A stretch of DNA of 56,194 nt from Prolixibacteraceae bacterium (GTDB lineage Bacteria; Bacteroidota; Bacteroidia; Bacteroidales; Prolixibacteraceae), in the NCBI GenBank assembly GCA_019459485.1, contig JAIBEZ010000076.1:1-56194 (forward strand), read 5' to 3'. The notes beneath the pieces were generated by a model that saw nothing but the letters and a program-made list of their open reading frames with translations, was not told the origin of the DNA and made no database searches. Shown piece by piece: positions 26,848 through 34,910 of the stretch. The translations under genes and the position numbers were made by a program. Each line of letters begins with the position of its first letter. Position 1 is the first letter of the stretch.

Positions 26848-28125
26848 TTACGTCTTCTGCTTCTTTTTCTTTGCCGCCGGAAACAACACGTTGTTCAGGA
26901 TTAAACGATAACCGGGAGAGTTTGGGTGAAGATTCAGGTCGGTAGCAGGGTCGCCTACAAAATGCTGGTAGTCCTCTGGATCGTGGCCACCGTAGAAAGT
27001 CCAGAACCCTTTGCCCTGTTCGCCGTGCAGGTATCGCGCTTCGTTGGCGGCCTTGTTTTCGCCCATTATCAAAACATTTGGCTTTACCAGTTTCTTATCG
27101 TAAGCGGTGGTTTGTCCCATAAACCCTTTGATCATGTTTACATGGTTCTGGCACAACATGGTTGGCACCGGATCCCATTTTGCAGAAAACTGGAAAAGGG
27201 TGAAATAATCCTGTTCGCGGGGGACTTTTCTGCTGGTGGAAACATCAATGTCAGAGAACTCATATTCGTACGGATTGCGGTTGATGGTAAAATTGTGAAA
27301 AGCCAAAGTATGGTCGAAATCAAGATGTTCATTCATGTGAGGATCAGCCGGATCACCATCGTACATCGATTCGCAAATGTCGATTCCCATTGATGACTGG
27401 GTAATGTCGTAGGTGTCGGTAGCGGCACACATGGCGAAAAGGAAACCGCCGTTTTCGATGAACTGACGGATATCGCGGGTAATCACCTTTTTCATTTCAG
27501 ACACTTTCATGAAACCCATCTTTTGTGCAAGTTCCCTGTTGATCCTCACTTCTTCCTGATACCATTGAACATGCTGGTACGCCTGATAGAATTTGCCAAA
27601 CTGACCGGTAAAGTCCTCGTGGTGAAGGTGCAGCCAATCGTAGTCTTTCAGTTTACCATTCAGGATTTCTTCGTCGTAAATCACATCAAATTTAATTTCA
27701 GCATACGTTAAAACCAGCGTTACTGCATCGTCCCAGGGTTGTTTGTTGGGTGGGGAATAAACGGCAACCTTCGGCGCTTTCTGCATACTAACCGCATCCT
27801 GATTTACGTCTTCGCGCGAAATTTCGGACAGTAAATTGTTTGCCTGTCCGTCGGCAAGGGTTTCGAAACTTACGCCCCGCACCAAACATTCACTTGCAAT
27901 GGCTTGCTGGTGCTGAATCAGGAAACTCCCGCCCCGGTAATTGAGCAGCCATTTAACTTCAATGCCTTGTTCCAGTGTCCAGTAGGTTATGCCGTATGAT
28001 TTTAAATGGTTGCTTTGTTTTTCATCCATTGGGATTAAAATAAAAGCTGCATTTGCTGTTTGGATGAGCAAAACCAACATTGCAACGAGCAACCACCTGA
28101 AGTATTTATTAGAATGGTACATCAT
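26848..28125 (-). CDS. Exported asparagine-synthetase-B-like protein (GATase1-like fold), function uncertain
   Basis: 425 residues from ATG 28125 (28122 is equivalent); an earlier in-frame start would lie deeper inside dnaB. A signal peptide (WLLVAMLVLLIQTANA) leads to FILIPMDEKQSNHLKSYG and GIEVKWLLNYRGGSF. Bacteroidota proteins of this type are often labelled asparagine synthetase B, but I see no N-terminal catalytic Cys, and an exported asparagine synthetase makes little sense. A region with ENGGFLFAMCAATDTYD looks like the nucleophile elbow of a class I amidotransferase fold. The start overlaps dnaB by 17 bases. Confidence 0.7.
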   Translation of the reverse strand: MMYHSNKYFRWLLVAMLVLLIQTANAAFILIPMDEKQSNHLKSYGITYWTLEQGIEVKWLLNYRGGSFLIQHQQAIASECLVRGVSFETLADGQANNLLSEISREDVNQDAVSMQKAPKVAVYSPPNKQPWDDAVTLVLTYAEIKFDVIYDEEILNGKLKDYDWLHLHHEDFTGQFGKFYQAYQHVQWYQEEVRINRELAQKMGFMKVSEMKKVITRDIRQFIENGGFLFAMCAATDTYDITQSSMGIDICESMYDGDPADPHMNEHLDFDHTLAFHNFTINRNPYEYEFSDIDVSTSRKVPREQDYFTLFQFSAKWDPVPTMLCQNHVNMIKGFMGQTTAYDKKLVKPNVLIMGENKAANEARYLHGEQGKGFWTFYGGHDPEDYQHFVGDPATDLNLHPNSPGYRLILNNVLFPAAKKKKQKT

Positions 28126-29677
28126 TTCCTGAATTTCCGTAATGACTGAATTTTTCATCTTCGAACGATGCATTTACCGGTATCGCCCCTGATTTAGCGC
28201 GGTATGAATCGCCGGAGTCTTCGTTCATTTTCGACTGCATTTTTTGTCCGTACTGTCCGCCGCCAATTTCTTCAGGAATAATATTTTCCATGTCGGAGAA
28301 TTTGGCCAGGTTTTTCTTGAAGGAAAGTCTGACATCGCCCACTGCGCCGTTTCTGTGTTTGGCAATGATAATTTCGGCTACCCCGATGAGCGAATTGTTG
28401 TTTTCGTCTTCTGTAATTCCGTAATATTCGGGACGGTGAATAAACAAAACGATGTCGGCATCCTGCTCGATGGCGCCCGACTCACGAAGGTCGGAAAGTT
28501 GAGGGCGTTTCCCTTCGCGCGATTCGACCGAACGGTTCAACTGAGAAAGTGCGATGACCGGAATGTTTAACTCTTTTCCGATGGCTTTCAGCGAGCGCGA
28601 AATCATACTTACTTCCTGTTCGCGGCTACCTTTGTTGTCGCTACCGGCAGTCATCAGCTGAAGGTAATCGACAATCACAGCGCCAATGTTGTGCTGCATT
28701 TTCAGGCGGCGGCATTTGGCCCTGAATTCGAAAATAGACAAGGCAGGAGTATCGTCGATAAAAAGCGGGGCATCGTCCAAAACCGCCAGTTTGCGGTGGA
28801 AGTGATCCCATTCCCAACCTTGCAGCCGTCCGTTTTTTATTTTCTCGCCACCGATTTCAGTTTCGGATGAAATCAAACGGTTAACCAACTGAATGGAGGA
28901 CATTTCAAGAGAAAAAACGGCAACCGGAACTTTGTGTTCGACGGCCATGTTGCGTGCCATCGACAAAACGAAGGCGGTTTTTCCCATCGAAGGACGGGCG
29001 GCAATAATGATAAGGTCGGTCTTTTGCCATCCTGAAGTAATGCGGTCCATTGCGGTAAACCCGCTGGGTACTCCACTCAGGCCGTCTTCACGTTTCGAAG
29101 CCTCTTCGATCAGAAGTGCTGCCTCGCGCAAAAGTGGTTTGATGGGCATCGATTCTTTCTTGATATTTCCTTCCGCAACCGAAAAAAGAGCAGTTTCCGA
29201 AAAGTCAATCAAATCGTCCACATCAATGGTGTCGTCGTATGCTTTGGTCTGAATTTCTGTTGAAACGCGGATCATTTCGCGCTGCATGAATTTTTGTGCA
29301 ATGATGCGCGAATGGAACTCGATGTGTGCTGCCGAAGCAACTTTCGAGGTCAACTGGGTGATCATCAACGGACCTCCCACTTCTTCCAGCTTTTCACGGT
29401 TTTTCAGTTCCTGGGTAACCATCAGCAAATCAACCGGCTTTTCGTGGGTCGACAGGTATTTGATCACTTCAAAAATCTTCTGATGTTCTTCCTTGTAAAA
29501 ACTTTTGGTGTCGATGATGTCGGCAACTGTAACATAGGCATCGCGTTCGAGCATCAGGGCGCCCAAAACAGCTTCCTCTACTTCAATGGCCTGTGGCGGG
29601 ATTTTTCCGTATTGAGCGTTGACTTGCTCAATGGTCACTTTGTTCGTTTGCTGGTAATTTTTTCTTTCTCCGGCCAT
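28109..29677 (-). CDS. dnaB: Replicative DNA helicase DnaB
   Basis: 522 residues from ATG 29677; an in-frame TTG at 29692 is less likely. The N-terminal helical domain (PPQAIEVEEAVLGALML) is followed by the RecA-type motor with Walker A ARPSMGKTAF, SLEMSS, VDYLQLM and the LSQLNRSVE and DLRESGAIEQDADIV motifs. No intein is present. It unwinds DNA at the fork. A downstream exported-protein gene overlaps its 3' end. Confidence 0.97.
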   Translation of the reverse strand: MAGERKNYQQTNKVTIEQVNAQYGKIPPQAIEVEEAVLGALMLERDAYVTVADIIDTKSFYKEEHQKIFEVIKYLSTHEKPVDLLMVTQELKNREKLEEVGGPLMITQLTSKVASAAHIEFHSRIIAQKFMQREMIRVSTEIQTKAYDDTIDVDDLIDFSETALFSVAEGNIKKESMPIKPLLREAALLIEEASKREDGLSGVPSGFTAMDRITSGWQKTDLIIIAARPSMGKTAFVLSMARNMAVEHKVPVAVFSLEMSSIQLVNRLISSETEIGGEKIKNGRLQGWEWDHFHRKLAVLDDAPLFIDDTPALSIFEFRAKCRRLKMQHNIGAVIVDYLQLMTAGSDNKGSREQEVSMISRSLKAIGKELNIPVIALSQLNRSVESREGKRPQLSDLRESGAIEQDADIVLFIHRPEYYGITEDENNNSLIGVAEIIIAKHRNGAVGDVRLSFKKNLAKFSDMENIIPEEIGGGQYGQKMQSKMNEDSGDSYRAKSGAIPVNASFEDEKFSHYGNSGNDVPF

Positions 29678-29750
29678 GTTTTTGGAATTCAATCAATAAG
29701 ATATTTGGGTTTCCTGCACTTTAAAATTTTTTGCAGGGTTTCAAAGGTAG

Positions 29751-29775
29751 AAAAAAAGGAGACCTTATGGCCTCC
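29751..29775 (-). terminator. Intrinsic terminator after the HEPN/MNT pair
   Basis: On the minus strand GGAGGCC-ATAA-GGTCTCC (29775-29758, one mismatch) is followed by seven T (29757-29751). It separates the HEPN/MNT pair from dnaB. Confidence 0.7.
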
Positions 29776-29820
29776 TGAAAGATTAAGTTATTGACAAAAA
29801 TGGTTTGGGTTATGTGTAAT

Positions 29821-30135
29821 CTACCATTTTACTTCAAATCCTGTAGCGTTGATTTCATTTATAAAAGGATCACCTTTTTTATAATAATCGGAATTAAAAT
29901 GATGAACTTCAATTAAAGGGAATCGAATATTTATCTTTGAAGTCAATTTATTGTTTAGTATGAAATTATTTGTGAATTGATCTGATATTAAGGCTATATC
30001 TATATCAGAATATTCTCTCAGTTCGTTCTTTGCAACTGAACCAAATAAGATTGCTTTTTCGATGCTTATCCCATATTTTAAGCAATCCAATATAAAATCA
30101 GTTGCCTGCTTTATTGCAGTTTCTCTTGTAAGCAT
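29821..30135 (-). CDS. MNT-type minimal nucleotidyltransferase (antitoxin of a HEPN/MNT pair)
   Basis: 104 residues. The motif GSVAKNELREYSDID (from about residue 32) has the GS and D-x-D residues of the DNA-polymerase-beta-like nucleotidyltransferases. In HEPN/MNT toxin-antitoxin pairs this enzyme modifies the HEPN toxin and silences it. Its start overlaps the HEPN gene by 25 bases, which ties their expression. A terminator follows. Confidence 0.88.
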   Translation of the reverse strand: MLTRETAIKQATDFILDCLKYGISIEKAILFGSVAKNELREYSDIDIALISDQFTNNFILNNKLTSKINIRFPLIEVHHFNSDYYKKGDPFINEINATGFEVKW

Positions 30136-30503
30136 AGTATCATCTTTTTAGTTTCTGTTAAATATTCTTCACAAATTGCCTTTGTTATTGTTTTTTCAAG
30201 GCTCTCTGCATAATCAGGATAACGGCCTTTTATTTGAAAGGCATTCATTTCGTTGATGAATTGTAATTGATCTTCAGAAAAATATTCATTTGTTTGAGTG
30301 ATCAACCGGAGTAAATTATGAACAAAAGGTGGTGTATTGCCTTCGTTCTTCTTTATCCAAAGTGCTTTTGTCAGCTTTTCGAGCGCTAAATGTGCCCAAA
30401 AAAGCGATTGAGCAAAATGATTTGCCTGATATAAAATATTTGCACAGTCGAAATCTTCATCAACTTGCTTTGCCCAATAGATTATGTGCTCTTCTTTTGT
30501 CAT
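30111..30503 (-). CDS. HEPN-domain protein (toxin partner of MNT)
   Basis: 130 residues, all helical: YWAKQVDEDFDCANILYQA, FWAHLALEKLTKALWI and PFVHNLLRL are HEPN landmarks. I do not see the RxxxxxH RNase motif of HepT with certainty, so nuclease activity is uncertain. The order toxin-then-antitoxin with a 25-base overlap is typical. TAAGTTTG at 30518-30511 (minus strand) is a good -7 box just before the ATG. It borders the defence island. Confidence 0.8.
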   Translation of the reverse strand: MTKEEHIIYWAKQVDEDFDCANILYQANHFAQSLFWAHLALEKLTKALWIKKNEGNTPPFVHNLLRLITQTNEYFSEDQLQFINEMNAFQIKGRYPDYAESLEKTITKAICEEYLTETKKMILCLQEKLQ

Positions 30504-30651
30504 ACTGGTACAAACTTACGATTTTTTACCCTTTCAAAATAGTAACACCTTTCTCTCTTTAGGGTCGGGGTTAAAAAGCAGAAAAATCATTCTCCGAATT
30601 GAATCTGTTAAAGTAGAATTAATTTGTCCAAAAGTCAGGTTCTTTTTCTTT

Positions 30652-30945
30652 CTATACATTTCCTCCCGGTTCCGCAGCCACATCCATTCCCTCCGCTACT
30701 TTGTAGCTCATTTTTTCTTTTGTGCCTACCGTAACCTGCCCGTTCATCAGCTTGGGCAACAGCCAGTCGCGAAGTGAGGCAAGTTGCTGGTTTTCGGCGA
30801 GTGCGGTTTGCTTTTTCTCTTGGATGCTTTCCATGATTGCGTAAAACTGATCTACAATTTTGCTATCCGGAACCACAGTATAATAAAAGCTTACAAATGA
30901 ATCTAAAAGCAAATTAAAGTAAAACGTTCTTTTGATGCTATTCAT
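30652..30945 (-). pseudogene. 3' fragment of a type I restriction specificity subunit (hsdS)
   Basis: 97 residues that match only the C-terminal part of HsdS: the central helix with ENQQLASLRDWLLPKLMNGQV is the conserved end of the second half. Both target-recognition domains are absent. The first 25 residues (TFYFNLLLDSFVSFYYTVV) do not look like HsdS. A Shine-Dalgarno (GGAGGGG) precedes the ATG, so it may still be translated. It is probably the remnant of a type I locus whose other parts were lost or replaced by the genes upstream. Confidence 0.7.
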
Positions 30946-30948
30946 ACC

Positions 30949-31089
30949 TCACCCCTCCAACTGCATTTTAATTCCCTGTTTTAGCCCGTTGCGCGGTTGA
31001 GTGTTCAATTGTGAACGCAGTGCGTACACAATTGGGAAAGTGCGGAATAATACCGGCTGTATAGGATTTTGATTATGCCAGTTCATCAT
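30949..31089 (-). CDS. 46-residue ORF with a DUF1016-like segment (remnant or small protein)
   Basis: The frame starts with ATG ATG inside the end of the RhuM gene, 5 bases after its embedded GGGAGG, and stops just before the hsdS fragment. It contains LFRTFPIVYALRSQLN, which lines up with FYRTYPIVSAVRTQLN of the DUF1016 protein at 32656-33693. The C-terminal NGLKQGIKMQLEG supplies the Shine-Dalgarno for the next gene. It may be the stump of a DUF1016 gene joined to the tail of another. The matching segment coincides with a 29-bp DNA palindrome found in both genes. Confidence 0.5.
   Translation of the reverse strand: MMNWHNQNPIQPVLFRTFPIVYALRSQLNTQPRNGLKQGIKMQLEG
31006..31034. repeat. 29-bp palindrome, copy 1
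   Basis: CAATTGTGAACGCA - G - TGCGTACACAATTG, one mismatch from a perfect dyad. A second, perfect copy lies inside the DUF1016 gene at 33382-33410. The bases just outside are also similar. Confidence 0.75.
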
Positions 31090-32110
31090 TCTTTCCTCCC
31101 AACTCTTTTTTAATCATTTTATCGAAATCGGATTCAAACAATTGATCCTGAACAATCCGATATTTCTCGAACTCTGTTTCTGCAAAGGCTTTGGCAATTT
31201 CGGCAGAAATAAGGCCGGGGTTATCGAGAATATCGCGTTGGTTGAACTGTAAAAAGGCATTGAGTTTCTGCGCCCAATCGCTCATGGTCATGGGTATGCC
31301 TCGTTCGGCCTGGTCCTCAGCATAGTCGAGGTACATGGTAATAAATCGGTCGAGCGATTTGATTTCTTGTTCCTTCAAGTAATTTTTGGCAATCGAAACA
31401 TCAGTTTTGATAATTTTTCCCTCGGGGGCATTTTTCCAGGAAGTCAAGCCCATGTGCTCTTTTTCGGCATTGGCTCTGTTCATTATCACCTCGGCAGCAG
31501 TTTGACCGTGAATGGCATAATGCAATTTGTTTTGAACCGAAGCAAAGAATTTTTTTGTGGTGGTTGCATCTTTACTGTAATCCATTGCAGTGGCGTAGAT
31601 GTCTGTGATTTTTTGGTAAAAAGCACGTTCGCTTGCCCTTATTTCGCGGATTTCGGCCAATAAATCGTCGAAATATTTTTTGCTGAAGAAAGCTCCGTTT
31701 TTCAATCGTTCTTTGTCGAGCACATAGCCACGAATGGCGAAATCGCGTAAAATATTGGTTGCCCATTGCCTGAACTGCATAGCGCGTTCGGAATTTACCC
31801 GATATCCAACAGAAATGATCATGTCGAGATTATAAAACTCTACAGTGCGCTCAACTTGTCTTTTCCCTTCGGTTTGAACTATTCGAAAATTTCGAATAGT
31901 TGCCGCCTCCTTTTGTTCCTGTATTTTGTAAATCTCTTTGATATGGTAATTGATCGTATTTACCTCTACCTCAAAAAGCACGGCAAGCAACTTTTGGGTG
32001 AGCCATACGGTTTCATCTTCAATTCGCACATCAATGGTACTTTCGCCTGCCTGTTTGGTGAAAACCAGAAACTCGGCAGTACTGTTGCGTATTTGTAGGT
32101 TTTTACTCAT
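31073..32110 (-). CDS. RhuM/KilA-type virulence-associated protein
   Basis: 345 residues with no membrane part. FLVFTKQAGESTIDVRIEDE, VWLTQKLLAVLFEV, FYNLDMIISVGYRVNS and RQWATNILRDFAIRGYVLD are characteristic of the RhuM family (COG3943). The family is common inside type I restriction loci and defence islands; its molecular role is unknown. It overlaps the upstream fragment gene by 8 bases, and its own end carries GGGAGG and the next start. C-terminus ELGGKNDELA. Confidence 0.88.
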   Translation of the reverse strand: MSKNLQIRNSTAEFLVFTKQAGESTIDVRIEDETVWLTQKLLAVLFEVEVNTINYHIKEIYKIQEQKEAATIRNFRIVQTEGKRQVERTVEFYNLDMIISVGYRVNSERAMQFRQWATNILRDFAIRGYVLDKERLKNGAFFSKKYFDDLLAEIREIRASERAFYQKITDIYATAMDYSKDATTTKKFFASVQNKLHYAIHGQTAAEVIMNRANAEKEHMGLTSWKNAPEGKIIKTDVSIAKNYLKEQEIKSLDRFITMYLDYAEDQAERGIPMTMSDWAQKLNAFLQFNQRDILDNPGLISAEIAKAFAETEFEKYRIVQDQLFESDFDKMIKKELGGKNDELA

Positions 32111-32669
32111 AGTTTAAGCCTCCCAGCTGCTTTTTAATTTCAATGCCTTTGGCGGTTAACCGATATTTTTGTGTTGGGCTATTGGGAGAATCAGGTTGTG
32201 TTAATTCAATTAAAGCCAGTATTAGAGCCGGACGGATATAGTCGTAAACCAAAGTAGGCCTATGTTTTAAGGATAATTTCTCCATTATCTCTTTAATACT
32301 CAATTCGTAATTTGAAATAACCGTTATCAGACGCTTGACTAGATCTGCGATTTGCATGGTATCTTCATCGGTTACTTGTTCGGTTACTTGTTCTGTCACT
32401 TGTTCCGTCACTTGTTCGGCAAGGCGCAAATAATCTTCTTCATACGGAAAAACGATCTCCACGAAATTCTCGCTGAGGTGGAATATGCTTTTGTCATAAG
32501 CCCGTAGAATTCGGTTCATGCCCGATCCCAGGTGTTCTACAAATTCCAAATCGCGAAAAATGCGCATCAATTCGCGGTTCCGGGGCATCGAGCGGCCACT
32601 GAAGAATTCATCGATGGAAAGTCCTTCAACCAAACCGCCATAGGAAGTGATTGGATTATGCCTGTTCAT
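32103..32669 (-). pseudogene. C-terminal fragment of an AlbA_2/RecG-like ATP-binding regulator
   Basis: 188 residues. Only the end of the family is present: GGLVEGLSIDEFFSGRSMPRN and FVEHLGSGMNRI are the HATPase_c_4 part, then four TEQV repeats (12-bp DNA repeat) and a winged-helix tail (IKEIMEKLSLKHRPTLVYDY). The usual N-terminal AlbA_2 domain and most of the ATPase part, some 200-280 residues, are missing. It still has an ATG and a good Shine-Dalgarno inside the DUF1016 gene, with which it overlaps by 14 bases. The C-terminus KKQLGGLNYE encodes the ribosome site for rhuM. Confidence 0.75.
32371..32418. repeat. Four tandem 12-bp units coding TEQV
   Basis: Units GTTACTTGTTCG, GTTACTTGTTCT, GTCACTTGTTCC and GTCACTTGTTCG, in frame. 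This kind of run is usual before the winged helix of RecG-like/AlbA_2 proteins and can change length by slippage without a frameshift. Confidence 0.85.
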
Positions 32670-33693
32670 CACTCATCCTCCTCAGTTCTTCGTTTTGGAT
32701 TTCTTTTTTCAATTCGTCGAGCAGTTGTGTTTCGGACGGCAAATAGAGTTGATACTGACTTGCCATGATGGAGCGATTGTCTTGTGGAAGCGAAAGTTTA
32801 ACCATTTCGTTGTTTTTTCTGGCGCACAATAAAATACCTATGGTCGGGTTTTCTTCCGGGAGTTTTTCGTAGCGGTCGTAATGATTCACATACATCTGCA
32901 ATTGTCCCAGATCTTTGTGGGTAATTTTCTTGGTTTTGATATCGATAACCACAAAACACCGCAACAAACGATTGTAAAAAATGAGGTCGGCAAAGTATTC
33001 ATCATCTTCAATTAAAAAGCGTTTTTGTCGGGCTACAAAACAGTACCCATTGCCCAATTCAAGCATAAACTGCTGTAAATGTTCAATTAAGGCCGATTCC
33101 AAATCTTTTTCGTAGTACTGTGGTTTTCGTTCGAGCCCTAGAAATTCCAATATCATCGGGTCTTTCACAATCTCGTGTGGCAGTTCGGGCAATCTCTCTT
33201 TGCGTGCTACTGCCATCACCGAATCCTTGTCGTTACTTAGCAGCAAACGTTCAAACAAACCCGAACTTATTTGCCTTTCCAGCTCGCGTCCGGTCCAAGC
33301 GTTCTTTACCGCTTCAAGCTCGTAATACTCTCTTCGGCTATTGTCTTCAATTGTGATAAGCATCTTATATTGAGACCAATTCAATTGTGTCCGCACTGCG
33401 GACACAATTGGATATGTGCGATAAAACTGACGGCACCAGTTTAATTGCCGATACGAAAACCCGCTTCCAAACTCCGGTTCCAGCTCTTTGGCCAACCCTC
33501 GTATTAAATAAGCGCCGTAATCGGCCCGCTCTTTTCCCTGTTGTTCTTCGTTAAAAACCCGCTCTCCCAGTTTCCAATACATCTGTACCCGGTGAAACTC
33601 TACACTGCGCATCGCTTGCGTACGAGCTAGTCCAATAATCGTTTTAACATCCTGAACAAACGAACCCGAAATGATTTGGTCATTCTTTTTCAT
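32656..33693 (-). CDS. DUF1016 (YhcG-type) PD-(D/E)XK nuclease-domain protein
   Basis: 345 residues. The N-terminal DUF1016_N helical domain (VQDVKTIIGLARTQAM, VNWCRQFYRTYPIVSAV-type region) precedes the nuclease domain with FLGLERKP, LIEHLQQFMLELGNGYCFVARQKR, EDDEYFADLIFYNR and CFVVIDIKTKKI, where the D-x(n)-D-x-K residues of the PD-(D/E)XK fold are visible. Such proteins are frequent in defence islands beside type I restriction genes. The start has AGGAGG 8 bases upstream, inside the end of the Abi_2 gene (14-base overlap). A perfect 29-bp palindrome lies in its coding sequence. Confidence 0.9.
   Translation of the reverse strand: MKKNDQIISGSFVQDVKTIIGLARTQAMRSVEFHRVQMYWKLGERVFNEEQQGKERADYGAYLIRGLAKELEPEFGSGFSYRQLNWCRQFYRTYPIVSAVRTQLNWSQYKMLITIEDNSRREYYELEAVKNAWTGRELERQISSGLFERLLLSNDKDSVMAVARKERLPELPHEIVKDPMILEFLGLERKPQYYEKDLESALIEHLQQFMLELGNGYCFVARQKRFLIEDDEYFADLIFYNRLLRCFVVIDIKTKKITHKDLGQLQMYVNHYDRYEKLPEENPTIGILLCARKNNEMVKLSLPQDNRSIMASQYQLYLPSETQLLDELKKEIQNEELRRMSDEQA
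33382..33410. repeat. 29-bp perfect palindrome, copy 2, inside the DUF1016 gene
   Basis: CAATTGTGTCCGCA - C - TGCGGACACAATTG. In the gene it encodes IVSAVRTQL. Copy 1 is at 31006-31034. Confidence 0.85.
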
Positions 33694-34537
33694 ACTTTAA
33701 TCCTCCTGGTTGTTTGTTAATTTTCTTCTTGCGACCCCAAGGTGTCCTTAGGTACCGTTCCATGTACAGTTTATATCCGATTCTGATTCTCAGCATGTAG
33801 TATCTGGGTTTTGGATAATGATGATATATTGACTTGGCGCGATCAATTTCGAATTCCACATTATTTATCTTTTTTGTCCATTCATAAAAATTGATACCAA
33901 ACCACATGAAAACATCTTTCAAATCGATATAAACTTCTTCGGCATTTTTTAGACTAAAAGTAGTTTTACCCGATTGATCTGTATCGAAAATAATTGGTTC
34001 GTTGTGGTAAACACGATTCCTGAAATTTCTTATTCGTTCCAGTTTTTGATTGATCGTTTTACGATTTACCGAGGGAGGTAGCTTTGTGAAGATTTTAATG
34101 GGCGTACCTAGTAATATTTTGTAATGTGTTAGTTCAAACAATTCAGTCCAGAAACCAAGATTTAAATCCGCAATGATCTTCCCCTGACTTACATTCCCAT
34201 TAGTTCTTCTCAAAATTTTAGTGACACTGCTTTTTAAAAATTCATTGGTTCTTGGTTTCTTGGTTTGAGGATGGATATAAGTAAGTAAAGGGTCGATCAT
34301 GAATTGATTCAACTGATTCTTCAGCCACTCCGGATCTGAAAAATGTCTGGTCAGCTCTTCATTTAATGCATTTCGAAGAACTACTTCGAACAACGACAAC
34401 AACGGATAAAATGCCTGCGAAAGTTTTAGATTGGCTTGATAAACCTTTAAAACTTTGCGCTGATCGTTTTGACAAGCTTGTTCATAGCGAATCAGTCTGG
34501 CCGCTGAAAGATATTTTTTGATTTCAAGGTAATTCAT
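33680..34537 (-). CDS. Abi_2/AbiD-F-type abortive infection protein
   Basis: 285 residues, helical. It opens YLEIKKYLSAARLIRYEQAC and has QAFYPLLSLFEVVLRNALNE, KIIADLNLGFWTELF and RIRNFRNRVYHNEPI, the last being the RNxxxH-type HEPN signature (R..R..VYHNE) of the Abi_2 family. These proteins are thought to be ribonucleases that halt phage growth by stopping the host. It is the first gene of the overlapping defence run. The C-terminus KQPGGLKYEKE carries the ribosome site for the DUF1016 gene. Confidence 0.85.
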   Translation of the reverse strand: MNYLEIKKYLSAARLIRYEQACQNDQRKVLKVYQANLKLSQAFYPLLSLFEVVLRNALNEELTRHFSDPEWLKNQLNQFMIDPLLTYIHPQTKKPRTNEFLKSSVTKILRRTNGNVSQGKIIADLNLGFWTELFELTHYKILLGTPIKIFTKLPPSVNRKTINQKLERIRNFRNRVYHNEPIIFDTDQSGKTTFSLKNAEEVYIDLKDVFMWFGINFYEWTKKINNVEFEIDRAKSIYHHYPKPRYYMLRIRIGYKLYMERYLRTPWGRKKKINKQPGGLKYEKE

Positions 34538-34682
34538 CTTTGCTTACAACAATTGTTCTTTATACGATTATCTCATTTACTAATCCTTTTAAATTCAAGC
34601 TATTCTTTGGTTGTTTATTCAGTCTAAAATTCAATCTATAGTTTGTTCTAAAACTTTAGGTTGTATTTTAGTTGCTTGTTTG

Positions 34683-34714
34683 TTTGTTTATTCATTTACT
34701 ATTCCATATTTTTG
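34683..34714 (+). promoter_or_regulatory. Consensus promoter with no coding gene behind it
   Basis: TTTG at 34683-34686, a 20-base spacer and TATTTTTG at 34707-34714 give an exact Bacteroidota promoter. Transcription would begin near 34720 and meet a terminator at 34775-34805. Confidence 0.65.
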
Positions 34715-34719
34715 AACCG

Positions 34720-34805
34720 TAATACCTGTTCAAGCCTCTTCTCTTCGGAGAACGTAATCAGGTTTAAGAAATTAAGAGCTTGCTTTTTAGCAGGCTCTTT
34801 TTTAT
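34720..34805 (+). ncRNA. Candidate small RNA of about 85 nt
   Basis: Between the promoter and an intrinsic terminator (AGAGCTTGCT 34775-34784, TTTT loop, AGCAGGCTCT 34789-34798, then T run) there is no ORF but clear structure. A TTCTC-TTCG-GAGAA tetraloop hairpin (34739-34752) is enclosed by ACCTG/CAGGT (34724-34728 with 34759-34763). CAAGCCTCTT (34731-34740) can also pair, with one bulge, with AAGAGCTTG in the terminator stem, so two folds compete. No downstream plus-strand gene lies within 700 bases. I do not recognise a known RNA family. Confidence 0.5.
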
Positions 34806-34814
34806 TGTCCTTTA

Positions 34815-34910
34815 TTATTCTCCCAATATCATTTTCTCTACTTCGCGTTTGGCTTCTTCCAACACCCTCGCGGCTTCGTGCTGCAAGGCTTTGGCCTGAC
34901 TGTGGATGTC
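34815..34910 (-). pseudogene. Relic: C-terminal tail of a type I restriction-modification subunit
   Basis: The frame reads QAKALQHEAARVLEEAKREV, then EKMILGE and a stop. This long-helix ending resembles the C-terminus of HsdS-type or HsdM-HsdS fused proteins. In-frame stops precede it at once. Together with the hsdS piece at 30652 it brackets the defence genes. Confidence 0.5.
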
